From: Pseudomonas frederiksbergensis
GTDB lineage: Bacteria > Pseudomonadota > Gammaproteobacteria > Pseudomonadales > Pseudomonadaceae
Direction: 5' to 3'
Assembly: GCF_003732665.1 (NCBI RefSeq)
Contig: NZ_MOBP01000004.1
Coordinates: 183,989-247,988 of the forward strand
Length of the DNA stretch: 64,000 nt
The translations under genes and the position numbers were made by a program. The notes under the pieces are model-generated. The model was not told the DNA's origin. It did no database searches and worked only from the letters and a program-made list of their open reading frames with translations. How positions within the stretch are numbered: position 1 is the first letter of the stretch; the number at the start of each line of letters is the position of its first letter. Shown in pieces: positions 17,278 through 25,978 of the stretch.

Positions 17278-19001
17278 TGAGCGCGAACCTCGCGCTGCCG
17301 ATACCGCACAAGCAGGTTCGGCAGACCTCCCGGGCCGAGATCGGTGATCGGGTGTTCGTGGTCGGCGGCAAATTGCTTTTGCTGGTGCTGCTCGGTGTCG
17401 CGGTGTTGATGCCGTTGTTGGCGATCTTCTGGCGCGGTTTCAGTTCTGAAGCCGGACAGGGCGGCGGTCTGGTGGCTGCCCGTGAGTTGGTGACCAGCGA
17501 GAATTTCCACTGGTTGCTCGGCAATAGCCTGAAGGTTTCCCTCAGCGTCGCGGCGATTGTCGTACCGCTGGCCTACCTGTTTGCCTACGCCCTGCAGCGC
17601 ACCTTGATTCCGGGCAAAGGGATCTGGCGCGGCATGTCGTTGTTGCCGCTGATGGCGCCGTCGATGCTGCCGGGGATCGCGCTGGTTTATCTGTTCGGCA
17701 ACCAGGGCATGTTGCGCGGTTTGCTTTCGGACAATATCTACGGCTTCTGGGGCATTGTTCTGGGTGAGGTGATTTACACCTTCCCACACGCCTTGATGAT
17801 TCTTCTGTCGGCGCTTTCGTTGGCGGATGCGCGATTGTTCGACGCGGCTTCAAGCATGGGCGCCAGTCCGGCCAAAGCCTTCCGCAGCATCACCTGGCCG
17901 GCGACGCGTCAGGCCGTGTTCGCTGCGTTCTGTTTAGTCTTCACGTTGACCATTACCGACTTCGGCGTGCCCGTGGTGGTCGGTGGCGACTATCAGGTGC
18001 TGGCGCTGGAAGCCTACAAAGCCGTGGTCGGCCAGCAACAGTTCGGTCGCGGCGCGTTGATCGGCATGGTGTTGCTGCTGCCGGCGCTGTTTAGCTTCGG
18101 AGTGGATGCCTGGCTGCGTCGGCGTCACGGCGACTCCATGAGTGGCCGGGCGCAAGTGTTCAAACCGGCGCCGTCGAAACTGCGGGACGGCTGCTACCTG
18201 GCCATCGTGCTGCTGATCTGCGCGGTGTTGCTGCTGGTGTTCGGCATGGCGGTGTTCTCGTCGCTGGTGAAATTCTGGCCGTACAACCTGTCGATGTCGC
18301 TCAACCATTACCAGTTCAACGACACGGCGGGCGGCGGCTGGCTGGCCTATGGCAACAGCGTGAAGATGGCGTTATGTACGGCGTTGATCGGCAGCGTGCT
18401 GATCTTCACCGGCGCTTACCTGATGGAGAAAACCAAGGGCCAGCGCGGACTTAATCTGACTTTGCGCATGCTCAGTTTCGTACCGATGGCGGTGCCGGGG
18501 CTGGTGCTGGGTTTGGGTTACGTCTTCTTCTTCAACCTCAGCGGCAATCCGCTGCACGTGCTCTACGGGACCATGACGTTGCTGGTGGTCTGCACCATTG
18601 CTCACTATTTGACCACCGCGCAAATGACCGCCACCACCGCGCTGCGTCAACTCGACGCCGAGTTCGAAGCCGCCGCGCTGTCGCTCAAGGCGCCGCTGTA
18701 TCGGCATTACCTGCGGGTCACCGTGCCGATCTGCCTGCCGGCGCTGCTGGACATCGTGCGTTACCTGTTCGTCTCGGCCATGACCACCGTCTCGGCGGCG
18801 ATCTTCCTCTACAGCCCCGACACCATCCTCGCGGCGGTGGCGGTGTTGAACATGGACGACGCCGGCAACGTTGGCGGCGCGGCGGCGATGTCCACTTTGA
18901 TTCTGTTCACCTCGGCGGGCGTGTCCCTGCTGCTGGCCTGGGCTTCGCGCGGTTTGCTGCGCCGCTCCCAGGCCTGGCGGCAGACCGCGCCTGGCAACTG
19001 A
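17277..19001 (+). CDS. 2-Aminoethylphosphonate-type ABC transporter, permease (two fused domains)
   Basis: An inner-membrane protein of 574 aa with about twelve hydrophobic segments, made of two tandem permease domains. The EAA-type cytoplasmic loops are seen around LFDAASSMGASPAKAFRSI and FEAAALSLKAPLYRHYLRV. One polypeptide therefore replaces the usual permease pair, as in the PhnU2 group and in FbpB-like iron transporters. The ATG overlaps the stop of the ATPase gene (ATGA), so translation is probably coupled. Confidence 0.87.
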   Translation: MSANLALPIPHKQVRQTSRAEIGDRVFVVGGKLLLLVLLGVAVLMPLLAIFWRGFSSEAGQGGGLVAARELVTSENFHWLLGNSLKVSLSVAAIVVPLAYLFAYALQRTLIPGKGIWRGMSLLPLMAPSMLPGIALVYLFGNQGMLRGLLSDNIYGFWGIVLGEVIYTFPHALMILLSALSLADARLFDAASSMGASPAKAFRSITWPATRQAVFAAFCLVFTLTITDFGVPVVVGGDYQVLALEAYKAVVGQQQFGRGALIGMVLLLPALFSFGVDAWLRRRHGDSMSGRAQVFKPAPSKLRDGCYLAIVLLICAVLLLVFGMAVFSSLVKFWPYNLSMSLNHYQFNDTAGGGWLAYGNSVKMALCTALIGSVLIFTGAYLMEKTKGQRGLNLTLRMLSFVPMAVPGLVLGLGYVFFFNLSGNPLHVLYGTMTLLVVCTIAHYLTTAQMTATTALRQLDAEFEAAALSLKAPLYRHYLRVTVPICLPALLDIVRYLFVSAMTTVSAAIFLYSPDTILAAVAVLNMDDAGNVGGAAAMSTLILFTSAGVSLLLAWASRGLLRRSQAWRQTAPGN

Positions 19002-19040
19002 TTCAATAAATAAATCTGTCCCCATAAAAGGAACCGCATC

Positions 19041-20066
19041 ATGTTCAAGCCTTTGGCCCTGGCCGCTGCTGTCCTCACGGCTTTCAGCCTGAACGCCTTC
19101 GCGGCGAAAACCGAGTTGACGGTGTACACCGCCCTCGAAGCCGAACAACTGAAGACCTACAAGGACGCCTTCGAAAAGGCCAACCCGGACGTCGAGATCA
19201 AATGGGTGCGTGATTCCACCGGGATCATCACCGCCAAGTTGCTGGCCGAGAAAGAGCGCCCGCAAGCCGATGCGGTCTGGGGCCTGGCGGCGTCGAGCCT
19301 GGCGATCCTCGATCAGCAAGGCATGCTGCAAAGCTACGCGCCGAAGGATCTGGCCAAGATCGGCGGCAACTACCGCGACGCCGCCAACCCGCCGGCCTGG
19401 GTCGGCATGGACGTGTGGGCCGCGACCATTTGCTTCAACACTGTCGAGGCCGAAAAGCAGGGCCTGACCAAACCCGTGAGCTGGCAAGACCTGACCAAGC
19501 CTGAGTACAAAGGCAAGATCGTCATGCCTAACCCGGCCTCGTCCGGCACCGGTTTCCTCGATGTCAGCGCCTGGCTGCAAACCTTCGGCGAGAAGCAGGG
19601 CTGGGCCTACATGGATGGCCTGCACCAGAACATCGGCCAGTACGTTCACTCCGGTTCCAAGCCTTGCAAACTCGCGGCTTCCGGGGAATTCCCGATTGGT
19701 ATTTCCTTTGAGTACCCGGCGGTTCAGCTGAAGCGCCAGGGCGCGCCGCTGGACATCATCCTGCCGAAAGAAGGCCTGGGCTGGGAGATCGAAGCCACCG
19801 CGGTGATCAAGGGCACCGCCCATGAAGACGCGGCGAAGAAACTGGCGGACTTCTCGGCCAGCCCGGCGGCGATGGAACTTTATAAAGAGAACTTCGCGGT
19901 TCTCGCTTCGCCAGGCATTGCCAAGCCGCAGACCGAATTGCCGGCGGATTACGAGCAGCGTTTGATCAAGAACGACTTTGCCTGGGCGTCGAAGAATCGT
20001 GACGAAATCCTGACTGAATGGCGCAAGCGCTATGACGGCAAGTCCGAGAAAGTGGTTGCCAAGTAA
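19041..20066 (+). CDS. Periplasmic binding protein of the phosphonate ABC transporter
   Basis: A protein of 341 aa with a clear signal peptide (MFKPLALAAAVLTAFSLNAFA, cleavage before AKTELTVYTA). The mature protein is of the class seen for Fe3+, putrescine and 2-aminoethylphosphonate. Conserved features are the VYTALEAEQ start, VWGLAASSLAI and MPNPASSGTGFLDVSAW. It is the third gene of the transporter operon, 39 bases after the permease. Iron(III) binding is the main alternative, but the downstream enzymes favour a phosphonate. Confidence 0.85.
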   Translation: MFKPLALAAAVLTAFSLNAFAAKTELTVYTALEAEQLKTYKDAFEKANPDVEIKWVRDSTGIITAKLLAEKERPQADAVWGLAASSLAILDQQGMLQSYAPKDLAKIGGNYRDAANPPAWVGMDVWAATICFNTVEAEKQGLTKPVSWQDLTKPEYKGKIVMPNPASSGTGFLDVSAWLQTFGEKQGWAYMDGLHQNIGQYVHSGSKPCKLAASGEFPIGISFEYPAVQLKRQGAPLDIILPKEGLGWEIEATAVIKGTAHEDAAKKLADFSASPAAMELYKENFAVLASPGIAKPQTELPADYEQRLIKNDFAWASKNRDEILTEWRKRYDGKSEKVVAK

Positions 20067-20087
20067 GCTCTTCATCGGCTGACAGGG

Positions 20088-20190
20088 CCTCTTCGCGAGC
20101 AAGCCCGCTCCCACATTCGATCGGCAAGTTGCTGAAGATTTGTGAATCACCACAAATCCCCTGTGGGAGCGGGCTTGCTCGCGAAAGCGG
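20088..20190. repeat. REP pair, family B, inside the phosphonate operon
   Basis: CTTCGCGAGCAAGCCCGCTC and the inverted TGTGGGAGCGGGCTTGCTCG enclose about 50 bases. It separates the transporter genes from the catabolic genes of the same strand and could reduce read-through or protect the upstream mRNA end. Confidence 0.85.
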
Positions 20191-20213
20191 TCTGTCATTC
20201 AGGACAAAACCCC

Positions 20214-21347
20214 ATGACACAACACCAAGACATGCTGATCGTAGGCGCCGGCATCCTCGGCCTGTCCCACGCCTACGCCGCCGCCAAACGCGGTCTCAAG
20301 GTCACCGTTTTCGAACGCAGCGAAACACCTTTGGGCGCCTCGGTCCGCAACTTCGGCCAGGCTCTGGTCACCGGCCAGCCACCCGGCCCAATGCTCGAAT
20401 TGGCCAAGGCCAGTCGCGACATCTGGGGTCATTGGGCCAACGTCGCCGGCCTGCAACTCAAGCGCAACGGCTCGTACCTGTTCGCCCGCACCGAAGCCGA
20501 AGAGCACCTGCTGCAAGCCTTTTGCAACGGCCGCGCCGTGGAACACAACTACAACGTCGAACTGCTGCGCGGTGCCGCATTGCGCGACTTGTACGGCGGC
20601 CAGTTCAGCCATCACCGCGTCGCGTTGCATGGCCTGGACGATCAGCAACTGTATTCCCGCGAAGCGATTCCGGCGCTGATCGATTACCTGCGTCGCGAAC
20701 TCGGCGTCGAGTTTCACTTTTCCACCCTGGTGCGCGACATCGAACCCGGTCGCTTGCACAGCACCGCCGGCAGCTTCAGCGCCGGGCAGATCATCGTCTG
20801 TTCCGGCCACGATTATCAGACCTTGCTCGCCGAGCCGATTGCCGCGCTCAACCCGCAAATCTGCCGCCTGCAAATGCTCCGGGCCCGGCCGCGAATCGAT
20901 TTGAATCTGCAACATGCGTTGCTCACCGGATTGAGTTGCGTGCACTACGGCGCATTCGCCGACCTGCCGGAGGCCGCCGCGGTGCAGGCGCAAATCCTGC
21001 GCGACGTGCCGCACCTGCATGACAACGGCATTCACCTGCTGATCAGCCCGACGCCATATGGTGAGTTGATCATCGGTGATTCCCACCATTACGGCAGCGA
21101 TCCGTCACCGTTCAACGCCGAGCAGGTGGACGACTGGATGATTGAACTGGCCGAACAGACCTTGGGCTGCAAGATCCAGGTGATCGAGCGCTGGCAGGGT
21201 GTCTATGGTTCCAAGGGGCCGGGACCGTTTTCGTTCCTGCGCCCGCAACCGGGGGTGAGCGTGGCGCTGATGCACACCGGCGTGGGCATGAGTGTCGGGC
21301 CGGCGATGGCCGAACGTAACGTGGCGCAGTTGTTGGGGGCGCCATGA
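20214..21347 (+). CDS. FAD-dependent amine oxidoreductase of phosphonate catabolism (TIGR03364-like)
   Basis: A DAO-fold flavoenzyme of 377 aa. The N-terminal dinucleotide fold is MLIVGAGILGLSHAYAAAKRG, and the acidic strand end is TVFERSE. It resembles the FAD oxidoreductases recurrent in phosphonate operons. Published work reports that members oxidise N-methyl-aminoethylphosphonate, and some plain aminoethylphosphonate, to phosphonoacetaldehyde. Start at ATG 20214 has AGGA upstream; the longer frame from 20142 only translates a REP element. The stop overlaps the HD oxygenase start by four bases. Confidence 0.85.
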   Translation: MTQHQDMLIVGAGILGLSHAYAAAKRGLKVTVFERSETPLGASVRNFGQALVTGQPPGPMLELAKASRDIWGHWANVAGLQLKRNGSYLFARTEAEEHLLQAFCNGRAVEHNYNVELLRGAALRDLYGGQFSHHRVALHGLDDQQLYSREAIPALIDYLRRELGVEFHFSTLVRDIEPGRLHSTAGSFSAGQIIVCSGHDYQTLLAEPIAALNPQICRLQMLRARPRIDLNLQHALLTGLSCVHYGAFADLPEAAAVQAQILRDVPHLHDNGIHLLISPTPYGELIIGDSHHYGSDPSPFNAEQVDDWMIELAEQTLGCKIQVIERWQGVYGSKGPGPFSFLRPQPGVSVALMHTGVGMSVGPAMAERNVAQLLGAP

Positions 21348-21913
21348 TGAAAGGCAATGAACAAGTGGTCGCCGAGGTGTTTGCGCTCTATGAGCGTTTT
21401 GGCGACAGCGACTACATCGGCGAACCGGTGTCGCAGATCGAGCACATGTCCCAGGCCGCTGAGCTGGCGATGGCCGAAGGCTTCGACGACGAAGTGGTGT
21501 TGGCGGCGTTCTTTCACGATATCGGGCACATCTGCAGCGAGAGTGCCGAGAACATGGGCGGTTATGGCGTGGTCAGCCACGAACGCCTCGGTGCGGATTA
21601 CCTGCGCCGCGCCGGTTTCAGCGAGCGCATGGCGCGGTTGGTGGAGTACCACGTGCAGGCCAAGCGATATCTGACGCTGAAAGAGCCTGGGTACTACGAG
21701 CGCTTGAGCGAAGCCAGTCGCCGGACCCTGGAATATCAGGGCGGTGTGATGACGCCGGCCGAAGCCGAGGCCTTCGAGCGTGATCCGTTGTGTGCGGTGA
21801 GTTTGCGCATGCGGCAGTGGGATGAACTGGCCAAGGAGATGTGGGTGCCGGTGCTGGATCTCGACATTCTGAAGCGCAAGGCGCTTGGGCTTTTGTCCGG
21901 CGTGGCGTGCTGA
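21344..21913 (+). CDS. PhnZ/TmpB-like HD-domain mixed-valent diiron oxygenase
   Basis: An HD-domain protein of 189 aa that lines up with PhnZ almost number for number. Y24 and E27 lie in the lid DYIGE. Metal ligands are H34, H58-D59 (FFHDIGH), H79, H103 and D160, and the substrate lysine is K107. PhnZ and TmpB cleave the C-P bond of 1-hydroxylated aminoalkylphosphonates using O2. They depend on a 2-oxoglutarate dioxygenase (PhnY or TmpA) that is not present next to this gene. The start overlaps the FAD enzyme stop. Confidence 0.88.
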   Translation: MMKGNEQVVAEVFALYERFGDSDYIGEPVSQIEHMSQAAELAMAEGFDDEVVLAAFFHDIGHICSESAENMGGYGVVSHERLGADYLRRAGFSERMARLVEYHVQAKRYLTLKEPGYYERLSEASRRTLEYQGGVMTPAEAEAFERDPLCAVSLRMRQWDELAKEMWVPVLDLDILKRKALGLLSGVAC

Positions 21914-21998
21914 ACCGTCTCACACGGATTTGGGAAACGTTGGATGGATCATCCTGTTTCGCAAGAGCATGCTGATTTTTTCTTAAGGGGACGCATGG

Positions 21999-22421
21999 AT
22001 GCGTTACTTGAAAGTGATTGCTCAGGATCGAGGTGGGCGGGGGGAGGCGGATACTCTGCGATACCTGTTTTATGAAGATGACCGGTTGCTGCATGAGGCG
22101 ATGGCGGCTGATCTTCGGCAACTCAAGGTCTTTGGCAAAACCTATCTGAAATGCGCGTGGTTCAACGCCGGTCAAGGTGAAGAGCGCCACCTGCGGATTT
22201 TCTCGTTGAATCCTTCCGCCGATGGCACGCCGGAATCGGTGCGGCTGCATTTTCATGAGGGCGAGGTGATTGCCTACAAGGCTGCGGCTCATGATCTGGA
22301 TAACGATGGTGGGCTGGAGGTGATCCTGAGTTCGGATGTGGACAATGACGGGCGTTCGAATCGCACGGATCGCAGTCGGGTGACCGCGTTGGTGAAGCAG
22401 TTTTTGAAGGTTGATTGGTAG
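21999..22421 (+). CDS. Hypothetical protein with two EF-hand-type calcium loops
   Basis: A protein of 140 aa with no signal peptide or membrane segment. Near the C-terminus are two DxDxDG loops, D99-G104 (DLDNDG) and D113-D124 (DVDNDGRSNRTD). The second has acidic residues at loop positions 1, 3, 5 and 12, as in dockerin or EF-hand loops. The family is not recognised. A good site (AAGGGG) precedes the ATG. It follows the PhnZ-like gene by 85 bases and need not be related to it. Confidence 0.7.
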   Translation: MRYLKVIAQDRGGRGEADTLRYLFYEDDRLLHEAMAADLRQLKVFGKTYLKCAWFNAGQGEERHLRIFSLNPSADGTPESVRLHFHEGEVIAYKAAAHDLDNDGGLEVILSSDVDNDGRSNRTDRSRVTALVKQFLKVDW

Positions 22422-22447
22422 GCGTTTAACCCCTGAAACCGAGTCGC

Positions 22448-22521
22448 GGCCTTCGCGAGCAAGCCCGCTCCCACAGGGAAATGCATTCCAATGTGGGAGC
22501 GGGCTTGCTCGCGAAGAGGCC
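22448..22521. repeat. REP pair, family B
   Basis: Facing copies of CTTCGCGAGCAAGCCCGCTC and its complement with a spacer of about 20 bases, between two convergent genes. Confidence 0.85.
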
Positions 22522-22539
22522 GGTCCGGACGACGCAGAC

Positions 22540-23904
22540 CTAAAGCTGCTGCGCCAACCCTTCAACCTGCTCCTGCCGCTCAGCCTGGCTCAACTTCGCC
22601 TGCGGATTGAGCGACGACCACTGCGGATGCGCCCGGGCCTTGTTCAGCGCTTCGGGCAACTTGCCTTCGCGCCAGGTCTTGTCCTGGGGCGTGGCCACCT
22701 GGATGCTGTCCATCGCCGCATGGCCGCGCTGGTTCAAGGCTTGCACCAGTTGCCGCTGACGCAGGGCCAACAGCCGCAACACGCTGTCATCGACGGTCAA
22801 CTCTCGCTGGCCCTTGATCTTGCCCAGCAATCGACTGCCGTAGCTGCGGGCGGTTTGCAGCGCGCCGCCAGCGATGGCCCCGGCCAGTGCGGCGGCGCCG
22901 AGGGTCAGGCCACCCACCAGCAGGTCCACGCCAGCCCCCGCCGCTGCCCCCGCTGCGATCCCGCCGCCGACCCGTACGCCCAATTGCTTGAGGGTTTCCG
23001 GGTTGAACAAGTCATCGCCCCAACGGCCATCCAGCAACGGCAAGTCACTGGCGGCGGCGTCCTGCGGGCGGAAGGCGTAGAGCTTGAGCAAGGCTTCGAC
23101 GCAGCGCTGTTCCCGTTGGCGAACGGCTTTGCGCAGTTCGCTGATGGCTTGTTGTTCCTGCTCGGCCTCGCTGACCACACTGCGTCGGCACGCGGCGCAA
23201 TCGATCAACAATTCGGCAATCAGCCGCGCCGCACTTTGCTGGCGGGCGAGGCGCTGGGCCTGTTGATCGGTGATCAGCCGCTCCAGTTGCGGACGCGCGT
23301 TTTCCAGCAGCAGCGCGAGGCTTTCATAGAGCCGGCGTTCGCCATCCTCGGGCGGGGCGACGCTGTCAAAACGCACCAGCGCATGCAAGCCCAGACGCGC
23401 CAGCGCTTCACGCCAATCCGGTTCGCGATGGTTGGCGCTGCTGACGAAATTCAGCACCGGCAGCAGCGGTTTGCCGCAACTGGCCAGCACTTCCAGTTCG
23501 TCGCGGTACTTGGCCAGCACCGGTTCCCGGGCGTCGATCACATAGAGACCGGCGTCGGAGGCCAATAATTGGCGCAGCACCTTGGCTTCCTGTTCGAACC
23601 GCTGCCGGGCTTCGCTGCCCTCAAGAAACCGTGTCAGCCGCGCCGGGCCGTCGAGGCGTTCGCCGGGGCGTTCCAGACGTTCGAGGTAGTCGAGCAGAGC
23701 AATGGCATCTTCCAGTCCCGGTGTGTCGTAGAGATCGAGCAGCGGATCGCCGTCCACCGACAACCGTGCACCTTCGACATGCCGGGTGGTGCTGGGCCGA
23801 TGGGACACTTCACCGAAACCGACATCCCGGGTCAGGGTGCGTAGCAACGAGGTTTTACCGACGTTGGTGTGGCCGACGACGGCAAGCTTCAAAGGCTTAA
23901 TCAT
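22540..23904 (-). CDS. GTPase with DUF3482 domain
   Basis: A protein of 454 aa. The N-terminal G domain has the P-loop GHTNVGKTSL (residues 11-20), switch region RPSTTRHVEG and G3 DTPGLED. The C-terminal half has a hydrophobic glycine/alanine-rich stretch (about 300-345: GGGIAAGAAAGAGVDLLVGG) that could insert into membrane, plus charged helices. This matches the GTPase/DUF3482 group, whose role is unknown. It overlaps the DUF2868 gene by 8 bases and the two form a conserved pair. Confidence 0.82.
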   Translation of the reverse strand: MIKPLKLAVVGHTNVGKTSLLRTLTRDVGFGEVSHRPSTTRHVEGARLSVDGDPLLDLYDTPGLEDAIALLDYLERLERPGERLDGPARLTRFLEGSEARQRFEQEAKVLRQLLASDAGLYVIDAREPVLAKYRDELEVLASCGKPLLPVLNFVSSANHREPDWREALARLGLHALVRFDSVAPPEDGERRLYESLALLLENARPQLERLITDQQAQRLARQQSAARLIAELLIDCAACRRSVVSEAEQEQQAISELRKAVRQREQRCVEALLKLYAFRPQDAAASDLPLLDGRWGDDLFNPETLKQLGVRVGGGIAAGAAAGAGVDLLVGGLTLGAAALAGAIAGGALQTARSYGSRLLGKIKGQRELTVDDSVLRLLALRQRQLVQALNQRGHAAMDSIQVATPQDKTWREGKLPEALNKARAHPQWSSLNPQAKLSQAERQEQVEGLAQQL

Positions 23905-25267
23905 GGCCCGTCTCCAGCCAGTTCATGGGCGCACAATCGGCGAACGGTAGCTCAAGCTGTTGCAGCGCCGTGTGCCAGTCGCCGAGGCGCTCGGCATCCA
24001 GCGCTTCGCCGGTTGGCGCTTGCAGCAGCCAGACCCGGGTGGCGCTGGCATTGCGCGCCAGTTCGGCGATCAACGCCAGGCTGCCGCGATCTGGTGAGCG
24101 CCGTGGATCGCAGGCAATCGCCAGGCGTGCCGGGGGGAAACGGCTCAGTTGTTCCAAGAGTTTGTTACGGGACTCGCGGCTGTCGAGGATGCCGGCGTCG
24201 CTCACGGATTTGGGCAGTGCCGGTGGCCAGGGGCGTTGGTCGTCCAGTTCGATGGCTACCAGCAACGCGCCGTCGCTGTGCAATTCGCTGACAGCGCTTT
24301 CGACCCGGTGAAGCTGATCCGGCGCGGCATCGCTGATCCCGAGGCGCTCACTGGTGGGCATCAGCCGTTCACGCAATTGCGCATAACCGGGCAGGTTCAG
24401 GTCCAGGCGCAATCCGGCCTGACCGGATTTCCAGCGCCACAGGCAAAACAGCGCCAGCAGCAGGCGCGGCAGCACGCCGTACACCACCAACACGCCGACC
24501 AGCCATGTCGCCCAGGCCTGACGGGCGCTTTCGATGTTGAGCGCGGTGTCGCCGCTGGCGCGGATCATCTCCACGGTCGGCACGTTGAAGCCGAGCAGCG
24601 AAGGCAATGCGCCGAGGGCTTGGGTCATCGCAACGAAAGTGTCGGCGCTGAGCAGGGTGGTTTCCCAGACGAAGCCGTAGCGCCGGGTCGCCATCAGCGT
24701 CAGCAGGATTGCCAAGGCACTGAGCATTGCCAGCAACCACAGGCTGTTGACCAATACGCCGACGGCCCAACGATTGAGTTTGTGCCGTTGCAGCAACAAC
24801 AGCAGCGCCGGGGCCAGTTGCGCAGCTTTTGCGTCGCGAGCGAGTTTTTCGCTAAGCCACAGCCACAAGCGCCCCAGCGTGGCGCCGTGTTCACCGGCGA
24901 ACACCAGGCCCAACGCCCAGCTCAGCAACAAAATCAGGTTCAGCCCGAGCAGGCTGCCCAAGGCCCAGAACACGTTCACCGAGACTTGCCCGTCGCCCAG
25001 CGCGGCAAAGGCCAGGCCGGCGCCGCTGACCACGGCCAATATCGCGAGTATCAACAGCGCCAGTCGCGTCCCTTGCAGCCAGTGCTTGAGGGCGCTGGTC
25101 AAGCCATCGCGTTCGGCCAGCCACAAGGCGCGGCGTTGAATGCGGCTTGGCAGGTCGCCGCCGGCGGTGCGGGCCAGTCGGTTGGCTTCCAGATCGTCCA
25201 GAGGGCCGGCGTGTTCTTCGCGCAGGCGAATGGTTTCCGTCAGCCAGAGGTTATTCAGTTCAGTCAC
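23897..25267 (-). CDS. DUF2868 membrane protein, partner of the GTPase
   Basis: A protein of 456 aa with four hydrophobic segments in the first two thirds (about residues 68-90, 101-122, 168-190 and 248-272) and a soluble C-terminal domain. It resembles DUF2868 proteins. The stop overlaps the GTPase start, so the products are probably made in fixed ratio and may act together at the inner membrane. No catalytic motif was recognised. Confidence 0.8.
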   Translation of the reverse strand: MTELNNLWLTETIRLREEHAGPLDDLEANRLARTAGGDLPSRIQRRALWLAERDGLTSALKHWLQGTRLALLILAILAVVSGAGLAFAALGDGQVSVNVFWALGSLLGLNLILLLSWALGLVFAGEHGATLGRLWLWLSEKLARDAKAAQLAPALLLLLQRHKLNRWAVGVLVNSLWLLAMLSALAILLTLMATRRYGFVWETTLLSADTFVAMTQALGALPSLLGFNVPTVEMIRASGDTALNIESARQAWATWLVGVLVVYGVLPRLLLALFCLWRWKSGQAGLRLDLNLPGYAQLRERLMPTSERLGISDAAPDQLHRVESAVSELHSDGALLVAIELDDQRPWPPALPKSVSDAGILDSRESRNKLLEQLSRFPPARLAIACDPRRSPDRGSLALIAELARNASATRVWLLQAPTGEALDAERLGDWHTALQQLELPFADCAPMNWLETGHD

Positions 25268-25352
25268 GCGGCATCCCGTCGCTTCAATGAACGGTGAGCA
25301 TAACCGCTGTGGCGCTTATCGGGAAAAGGGAGGCTCTGGTATCCTCGCCGGC

Positions 25353-25865
25353 ATGACTAAATCACTCCCCCTCAGCCTGATCGCAGCCCTCGGTGAAAAC
25401 CGCGTGATCGGCGTCGACAACAGCATGCCCTGGCACTTGCCGGGGGACTTCAAATACTTCAAGGCCACCACCCTGGGCAAGCCGATCATCATGGGTCGCA
25501 AGACCTGGGATTCCCTCGGTCGACCATTGCCGGGGCGCTTGAACATCGTGGTCAGCCGTCAGGCGGATCTGGTGCTGGAAGGCGCGGAGGTTTATCCGTC
25601 GCTGGAGGCCGCCGTGGTTCGCGCCGAAGCCTGGGCGAAAGAGCAGGGCGTTGATGAGTTGATGCTGATTGGCGGGGCACAGTTGTATGCCCAAGGTTTG
25701 GCGCAGGCGGACCGGTTGTATCTGACGCGCGTGGCGTTGAGCCCGGTGGGGGATGCGTGGTTTCCGGAGTTTGATTTGAACGAGTGGACGTTGGTTTCCA
25801 ACATCGAGAATCCGGCGGTGGAAGATAAGCCGGCTTACAGCTTTGAGGTTTGGGAGAAGGCCTGA
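25353..25865 (+). CDS. folA: Dihydrofolate reductase (FolA)
   Basis: Reduces dihydrofolate to tetrahydrofolate with NADPH, and so regenerates the cofactor consumed by ThyA. A 170-aa protein with the usual features: IAALGENRVIG, the substrate-pocket PWHLPGDFKYFK, the NADPH-binding MGRKTWDSLGRPLPGR and IGGAQLYAQ. Start at ATG 25353; the upstream frame to 25140 is the shadow of the divergent DUF2868 gene. Confidence 0.97.
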   Translation: MTKSLPLSLIAALGENRVIGVDNSMPWHLPGDFKYFKATTLGKPIIMGRKTWDSLGRPLPGRLNIVVSRQADLVLEGAEVYPSLEAAVVRAEAWAKEQGVDELMLIGGAQLYAQGLAQADRLYLTRVALSPVGDAWFPEFDLNEWTLVSNIENPAVEDKPAYSFEVWEKA

Positions 25866-25868
25866 AAA

Positions 25869-25960
25869 GCTTCGCGGGCAAGCCTCGCTCCTACAGGATT
25901 GGCGCCATTTCATAAACGGCGCATAACCTGTAGGAGCGAGGCTTGCCCGCGAAGGGGCCC
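25869..25960. repeat. REP pair, family A
   Basis: CTTCGCGGGCAAGCCTCGCT and the inverted TGTAGGAGCGAGGCTTGCCC flank about 35 bases between the convergent folA and the cystine symporter gene. Confidence 0.85.
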
Positions 25961-25978
25961 GCTCAGGCGATGAAAAAC

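Noticed and set aside
18372..20198. Minus-strand open frame of 608 codons opposite the permease and binding protein genes
   Set aside because: It crosses two well-supported genes and an intergenic REP element; no protein family is recognisable.
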